Source of the DNA: Acinetobacter piscicola | GTDB lineage: Bacteria; Pseudomonadota; Gammaproteobacteria; Pseudomonadales; Moraxellaceae | Reading direction: 5' to 3' | Length of the DNA: 64,000 bases | NCBI RefSeq assembly: GCF_002233755.1 | Contig: NZ_NIFO01000004.1 | Coordinates: 1-64,000, forward strand | Shown here: one piece after another, positions 57,854 to 64,000 of the stretch | Numbering within the stretch: the stretch's first letter is position 1 | How the letters are laid out: each line of letters begins with the position of its first letter | Translations under genes and position numbers: made by a program | The notes under the pieces: generated by a model | The model's database searches: none | What the model saw: only the letters and a program-made list of their open reading frames with translations | Told to the model about the DNA's origin: nothing

Positions 57854-59050
57854 ATGGCTGGGTTAGCTCAGACGACTATAAGTAAAATTAATCAGGTGTA
57901 TGATCGTTGGTTACCTAAGTTTCCAGCAGAGATTACGCCTCGTAATGTACTCGTATTTTGCGTCATTTCATTATTGTGTATTGGTACAGTCATGGTTGCT
58001 TCGGCTTCAATGCCTTATGCAGAACGTATGCATGAAAACGAATTCCACTATGTAATTCGACATGCAATTTCGATTGCTGTGGCATTGGTTGCTGCTCTTG
58101 TTACCTATCGTATTTCGTTAAATATTTGGTTTAACAATACTTTTCCATTGTGGCTCATCACAATTATTTTATTGCTCGCCGTTTTGGTGGTGGGGACAGA
58201 GGTCAATGGTTCAACACGTTGGATTCGTGTCGGTGGGTTTACCTTGCAAGCCACAGAGGTGGCAAAGGTCATGATGACTATCTTTACCGCAGACTATGTT
58301 GTACGAAGAGCACAAGAAGTACGCAGTAACTATAAAGGGTTATTACGCCTAGCCATTGTGATGTTACTTACGGTAGGTTTAATTATTGCGGAACCCGACT
58401 TAGGGGCAACAGTGGTGATTGCCGTTTCTATGCTGGGTGTATTCTTCCTAGCAGGTGCACCACTGATTCAATTTGGTATTGCTTTTGGTGCGATTCTTTC
58501 AGCGTTTATTTTCCTGATTGTCTTTGAACCATACCGTTATGAACGTTTGATGTCATTCTCAAACCCTTGGGCAGATCCGCTGGGTTCAGGTTATCAGTTA
58601 TCCAATGCATTAATGGCGTTTGGTCGTGGTGAGTGGTTTGGCGTTGGCTTAGGGCATAGTATTCAAAAGATGTCTTATTTACCTGAAGCACATACCGACT
58701 TCATGTTGGCAATTTTGGGTGAAGAATTTGGTTTCTTTGGTATTGCGACAGTTTTAACTTTGTCTTTTGCAATGGTGATTTGCTGTATTCGTATTGGTCA
58801 ACGTGCGTTAAATCATCAATATTTAAGAGCAGGTTATTTGGCTTATGGCATCAGCATTATTTTCTTATTACAAATTCTGGTGAATGCTGGAATGAATATG
58901 GGAATGCTGCCAACCAAAGGTTTGACCTTACCATTTATTAGTTATGGAGGGTCTTCATTGATTATGTGTGCGGTGATGATTAGTCTCATTTTAAAAATTG
59001 ATGCATCGACAAAAAAAGCCAACCCTGCACGAGAAGAATCAAGCTTCTAA
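57854..59050 (+). CDS. ftsW: Peptidoglycan glycosyltransferase FtsW
   Basis: SEDS-family polymerase of 398 residues that works with PBP3 at the division septum. About ten hydrophobic segments are seen. The signature EAHTDFMLAILGEEFGF and the C-terminal GLTLPFISYGGSSLI are complete, including the catalytic Asp region. It starts 21 bases after murD, so the two share a transcript. It ends at a strong terminator. Confidence 0.96.
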   Translation: MAGLAQTTISKINQVYDRWLPKFPAEITPRNVLVFCVISLLCIGTVMVASASMPYAERMHENEFHYVIRHAISIAVALVAALVTYRISLNIWFNNTFPLWLITIILLLAVLVVGTEVNGSTRWIRVGGFTLQATEVAKVMMTIFTADYVVRRAQEVRSNYKGLLRLAIVMLLTVGLIIAEPDLGATVVIAVSMLGVFFLAGAPLIQFGIAFGAILSAFIFLIVFEPYRYERLMSFSNPWADPLGSGYQLSNALMAFGRGEWFGVGLGHSIQKMSYLPEAHTDFMLAILGEEFGFFGIATVLTLSFAMVICCIRIGQRALNHQYLRAGYLAYGISIIFLLQILVNAGMNMGMLPTKGLTLPFISYGGSSLIMCAVMISLILKIDASTKKANPAREESSF

Positions 59051-59077
59051 ACTGCATTGGTTTGGTTCTTAAATGTG

Positions 59078-59115
59078 AAAAAAGGTGTTACAGCGCTTGG
59101 TGTAACACCTTTTTT
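59078..59115 (+). terminator. Terminator between ftsW and gluQ
   Basis: AAAAAAGGTGTTACA / TGTAACACCTTTTTT, a perfect 15-bp stem with eight-base loop. Works for both convergent genes. Confidence 0.97.
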
Positions 59116-59148
59116 ATTGCTCGGTTATATCAACCATGATTTAAGTTG

Positions 59149-60012
59149 CTATTGAAATATATCTTGAATCTCAGTGCCTTTAGGAATCAATTGGATGTCC
59201 CATTGCGCGACAGCTTGAGCGAGCATGTTATGTGGTTGGTCGATATCTATAGAGGGTTGACCAAGTGCTAAAATCGCTTGTGAAAGCAATTCAGATGCAT
59301 TTTGAATATCAAGTGCATGTGCAAGATTTTGTTTGGAGAGTTTTTGCCCTTGAGCGTTCATAGCAAGCGGTAGGTGCATATATTCAAGCTGTGGGTAGCC
59401 TAAAAGCTGTCCCAACCAAATTTGACGTTCCGTGTTATCTAATAGATCTGCACCACGGACGACATGTGTGATGCCTTGTAAATAATCATCAACCACAACA
59501 GCAAGTTGGTAATTGATAATACCATCACGTCGTTTAAGCACGAAATCGCCTAAATCAGTTTTTAGATTTGAACAGTGCTGACCTTGTAAACGGTCTTGAA
59601 AACAAATATTTTGATCTGAGACTTTAACTCGAATGGCTTGATTTTGAAACGCTAAATGCTTTTCTCGGCAAGTTCCAAGATAGATATGATTTGAACCGAG
59701 CATTTTGCGTGTGCATTCACATGCATAAACCAGTTGTTTTTGTTTGAGTTGTTCTATAGCCGCATCGTAAAGGTCTACGCGGTTTCTTTGATAAATAATT
59801 TCAACATCAGATTCAAACTCAAAGGCATCTAAGCATTTTAAAATGTGTTGTTCACTATCAGGATAGATGCGAGGAATATCTGTATCTTCGATGCGTACAA
59901 TCCACTTACCTTGGTTGGCTTTAGCATCGCAATAGCTAGCAAGGGCAGTAATCAGTGAACCAAAATGCAAAGGACCTGTAGGCGATGGCGCAAACCTGCC
60001 TGTATAGATCAT
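59149..60012 (-). CDS. gluQ: Glutamyl-Q tRNA(Asp) synthetase
   Basis: Truncated glutamyl-tRNA synthetase paralogue that charges queuosine at position 34 of tRNA-Asp with glutamate. The 287 residues hold the HIGH-like motif PTGPLHFGSL, the zinc-type cysteine pair CECTRKM, and a KMSKS-like KLSKQN, without an anticodon-binding domain. The ATG at 60012 is chosen because GGAGAGGG lies eight bases upstream; this site lies within a palindromic repeat. It follows dksA, a common neighbour, on the same strand. Confidence 0.95.
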   Translation of the reverse strand: MIYTGRFAPSPTGPLHFGSLITALASYCDAKANQGKWIVRIEDTDIPRIYPDSEQHILKCLDAFEFESDVEIIYQRNRVDLYDAAIEQLKQKQLVYACECTRKMLGSNHIYLGTCREKHLAFQNQAIRVKVSDQNICFQDRLQGQHCSNLKTDLGDFVLKRRDGIINYQLAVVVDDYLQGITHVVRGADLLDNTERQIWLGQLLGYPQLEYMHLPLAMNAQGQKLSKQNLAHALDIQNASELLSQAILALGQPSIDIDQPHNMLAQAVAQWDIQLIPKGTEIQDIFQ

Positions 60013-60020
60013 CCTATTAT

Positions 60021-60045
60021 CCCTCTCCTTTGTTAAAGAAGAGGG
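60021..60045. repeat. Palindromic repeat, third copy, containing the gluQ ribosome binding site
   Basis: CCCTCT-cc-TTT-gtt-AAA-ga-AGAGGG inverted repeat, closely like the one at 3188-3208. On the minus strand its distal arm reads GGAGAGGG and lies eight bases before the gluQ start codon. Confidence 0.7.
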
Positions 60046-60068
60046 TTGAGGATTATTCAATAACATCA

Positions 60069-60596
60069 TTAACCGTTATTTTGCTTCTCTTTGATCTCTG
60101 CAAGTGTTTTACAGTCGATACATAAAGTTGCTGTCGGACGTGCTTCTAAACGACGTAAACCGATTTCAATACCGCAAGTTTCACAGAAACCATAGTCATC
60201 GTTTTTAATCGCTTCAATAGACTGTTCGATTTTACGAATGAGTTTACGTTCACGGTCACGTGTGCGTAATTCAATTGCAAATTCTTCTTCTTGTGTTGCA
60301 CGGTCATTTACATCGGGTAATGAAGAAGATTCGTCTTGCATCGTGTTCAAGGTACGATCCACTTCTGACATTAATTCTGCTTTCCACGCGAGCAAAATTT
60401 TACGGAAATGTTCGAGCTGACCCTCAGACATGTATTCTTCATTTTTCTTCGGCTGATAAGGCTCGATACCAAATAGACTTGCTGTAGTACCGTTGTCATT
60501 CGTCTTTGGCTTGGTTTTACGCACACGCTTTACAGATTTGTCATCTGTTATCGCAGTTTGTTCATCCAAGACTTGATTTTGGTTGTCATTCGCCAT
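60069..60596 (-). CDS. dksA: RNA polymerase-binding transcription factor DksA
   Basis: Coiled-coil and zinc-finger protein of 175 residues that enters the polymerase secondary channel and acts with ppGpp. The coiled coil tip carries DVNDRATQEEE, and the zinc finger is CETCG...CIDC near residues 138-162. A basic N-terminal extension of about 30 residues is present (KRVRKTKPKTN). The ATG at 60596 follows GAGGA nine bases earlier; the earlier ATG would overlap it. It heads the dksA-gluQ pair. Confidence 0.97.
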   Translation of the reverse strand: MANDNQNQVLDEQTAITDDKSVKRVRKTKPKTNDNGTTASLFGIEPYQPKKNEEYMSEGQLEHFRKILLAWKAELMSEVDRTLNTMQDESSSLPDVNDRATQEEEFAIELRTRDRERKLIRKIEQSIEAIKNDDYGFCETCGIEIGLRRLEARPTATLCIDCKTLAEIKEKQNNG

Positions 60597-60809
60597 AAAG
60601 GGCATTCCTCATCATCATATACGTACTGTTCTATACGTAAAAAATATGGTGATATGCAAGTATTTTTATCACTACCAATAGAATGAATCCATTGGGGGCG
60701 TCATCATATAGATTTTTTTACAAAGATGAAAGCCATCTCCGTCTTATTTCGACTTTCTGCATATCTCTATAGGTCGAATAACTTAATAGAAAAAAGCAAA
60801 AATGAAAAG

Positions 60810-61622
60810 CTAATAACCCGAAATTTCTTCATTTATCGTGACTTTAAAGTGGTCGAGTCGATGAACGATTGTTTCAAATTCACCCGTGGTTTTTAAATGT
60901 AAGCAACGGTAACCAGGCGCAATTTCATCAAAAGCAAATTCTTGGCTCATTGGTTTAAATTGTACACAAGTTGCGGGCGTTGAAATAAACTGGATACCAT
61001 TCCATTCATTCAGTGACTCTTGGTGTACATGTCCATGTAATACCATCTTAATATTTTTAAATGGTGCTAAGGTGTCTTTAAATGCTTCTGCATTTTTCAG
61101 CTTATGCTGATCTAACCATTTTGAATGCATGTCAAATGGATGATGATGGCAAGCGATAATGACAAATTTATCTTGTTGTTGTTCTAAAATGTGCTTTAAA
61201 TGTTGTAGTTGCTCAGCTTCAATCCACCCATCAGTTTGCCCAGCAATTACACTATTTAATAGCACGATTCGCCATTGACCTACTTCGATGACAGTAGGGA
61301 GCGGCTCAGGGGTATGGAAAGGGAAGATCTCCAGATTGTCATGATTACCAGGGATATGATAAAAATCGACCGCAAACTTTTGCATATACGCTAAATAACG
61401 ATGATATGTCGCAGGAAAAGCGGCTTGCGCAAGATCACCTGTGTGCAAAATAAGATCCATACTGGGATAACGTTGCTGAATATCATTCATAATGGCATGA
61501 AAGTTTTCTTCAGGATTAATACCAACGAATTCTGCGTCTGGATGATCCATCAGATGAGTATCTGTGATCTGTATGAAGACGATATCTTTATTTATTGGAT
61601 TCGATGATTTCTCTGATCGCAT
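60810..61622 (-). CDS. cpdA: Metallophosphoesterase, CpdA-like cyclic nucleotide phosphodiesterase
   Basis: Metallophosphatase of 270 residues, likely to hydrolyse cAMP to AMP. The five metal motifs are seen: TDTH near residue 18, GDLAQ, GNHDN, a histidine in ACHHHP and GHVH. The family call CpdA relies on overall layout and the nudF neighbour, also found in Enterobacteria and Pseudomonas; a different phosphoesterase is possible. GGGGAAAGG precedes the ATG. It lies nine bases after the Nudix gene on the same strand. Confidence 0.88.
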   Translation of the reverse strand: MRSEKSSNPINKDIVFIQITDTHLMDHPDAEFVGINPEENFHAIMNDIQQRYPSMDLILHTGDLAQAAFPATYHRYLAYMQKFAVDFYHIPGNHDNLEIFPFHTPEPLPTVIEVGQWRIVLLNSVIAGQTDGWIEAEQLQHLKHILEQQQDKFVIIACHHHPFDMHSKWLDQHKLKNAEAFKDTLAPFKNIKMVLHGHVHQESLNEWNGIQFISTPATCVQFKPMSQEFAFDEIAPGYRCLHLKTTGEFETIVHRLDHFKVTINEEISGY

Positions 61623-61631
61623 GCCTTTCCC

Positions 61632-62252
61632 CTAGACATTTTCTAATTGGTTTACATGTTGTTGTAGCCATTGTAAAGCCATAATGATTGGTGCATTGCA
61701 TAAACGATTACTTTGGAATAAAAGATTTAAGTCTGCGTATTGAATAATATGTAGTTTTATATTTTCGCCTTCATCAGGCATGCCGAAGACCCCGCCTTCA
61801 GAAGGTAGTTCTGCTTGAGCAACATAGAGATGAAAGATTTCATCACATGCGCCTGCAGAAGGGTAGAAACTGAATAGAAGTTCAAGCTGATCTAATTTAC
61901 ATCCAGACTCTTCAATGCTTTCTCTTCGAATACAGCTTTCTGGAGATTCATCTCCATCCATAACGCCTGCAATAATTTCAAGTTGCCATGGGGAAACCTG
62001 ATCATCAATTGCACCCACTCGGAATTGTTCAATCAAAGCAAATTTACGTTGTCTGTCATTGTAAATAAGTACACCAGCGGCTTCTTTACGTCGAATAAGC
62101 TCACGTTGGATGACCGTTGTATATTCAGACTGATTAAACAAGCGATGTCGCAAGCTAATTTTTTCAACCTGAACAAATCCTTGATAGGCATGTTCACGAG
62201 ATTGAATTTCCACATCTTTATCAGAGTAGGTTGCTTGCTGAGTGATATTCAT
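61632..62252 (-). CDS. nudF: ADP-ribose pyrophosphatase (Nudix hydrolase, NudF-like)
   Basis: Nudix hydrolase of 206 residues that cleaves ADP-ribose to AMP and ribose-5-phosphate. The Nudix box GVMDGDESPESCIRRESIEESG fits the consensus, with its EE pair. The N-terminal domain (KISLRHRLFN) with ILIY-type sheets and the gap of 50 residues before the box are typical of NudF. It lies directly upstream of the cpdA-like gene with nine bases between, so both are likely cotranscribed. ThiC lies upstream, the order seen in Pseudomonas. Confidence 0.92.
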   Translation of the reverse strand: MNITQQATYSDKDVEIQSREHAYQGFVQVEKISLRHRLFNQSEYTTVIQRELIRRKEAAGVLIYNDRQRKFALIEQFRVGAIDDQVSPWQLEIIAGVMDGDESPESCIRRESIEESGCKLDQLELLFSFYPSAGACDEIFHLYVAQAELPSEGGVFGMPDEGENIKLHIIQYADLNLLFQSNRLCNAPIIMALQWLQQHVNQLENV

Positions 62253-62328
62253 GAATTAGAGTTAGGATAAAACGTGTTCATTTCATCCTAACTGAGAAAT
62301 GACTAAAGACAAATATATTTTTTCATCT

Positions 62329-64000
<1,672 letters not shown>

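Overview
The window looks like a core chromosomal segment of an Acinetobacter-type gammaproteobacterium. The base composition is AT-rich. Gene order and content support the genus: glnK-amtB-nrdR-ribD-(adenine methyltransferase)-ribE, pilR/pilS-gacA-pbpG, thrC-hom-dsbC-xerD next to feoAB, and a fused HAD phosphatase/mannitol-1-phosphate dehydrogenase known from Acinetobacter. The species cannot be fixed from the sequence alone. I see no rRNA or tRNA genes, CRISPR array, insertion sequence, prophage or plasmid gene. Every recognised gene appears intact except thiC, which runs off the right edge.

Layout. 1-8.1 kb: a membrane diguanylate cyclase, a HIT protein, an orphan 225-residue protein with a faint sigma-factor look, uvrA, a 0.7-kb AT-rich gap, an orphan secreted/anchored protein and a GlpM-type membrane protein. 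8.1-21.9 kb: LOG-family hydrolase, TerC/CBS/CorC membrane protein, bifunctional mtlD, YchJ, a TRIC-type channel, a NiaP-like MFS transporter, parC, fadD, a small membrane protein, a MAPEG protein and ppa. 22-26 kb: an OprD porin facing two tandem TorF-type porins, then a GNAT acetyltransferase. 26-34.5 kb: comM and ubiK, the nitrogen pair glnK-amtB, nrdR, and the riboflavin genes ribD and ribE with a DNA adenine methyltransferase between them, then a DedA protein.

34.6-49 kb: pepA-holC plus a coiled-coil protein, facing lptF-lptG; then gpmI-ctpA, the type IV pilus two-component system pilS-pilR, the global regulator gacA, pbpG and two orphan genes. 49-56.3 kb: thrC, hom, dsbC and xerD on the minus strand, and on the plus strand a Fur-type feoA-feoB operon with a small Cys-rich membrane protein. 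56.4-64 kb: murD-ftsW, dksA-gluQ, cpdA-like phosphodiesterase, a nudF-like Nudix hydrolase and thiC.

The genes are mostly housekeeping: envelope building (lptFG, murD, ftsW, pbpG), DNA repair and topology (uvrA, parC, xerD, holC), natural transformation and pili (comM, pilSR), nitrogen sensing, iron uptake, osmoprotection (mtlD) and cofactor synthesis (rib, thiC, ubiK). I found no convincing undescribed multi-gene system. The best leads are the sigma-like orphan at 2416-3093, the methyltransferase set inside the riboflavin genes, the double Fur site at feoA, a sigma-54-like promoter before glnK with an unusual -12 element, and a dispersed GC-richer palindromic repeat, one copy of which seems to supply the ribosome binding site of gluQ.
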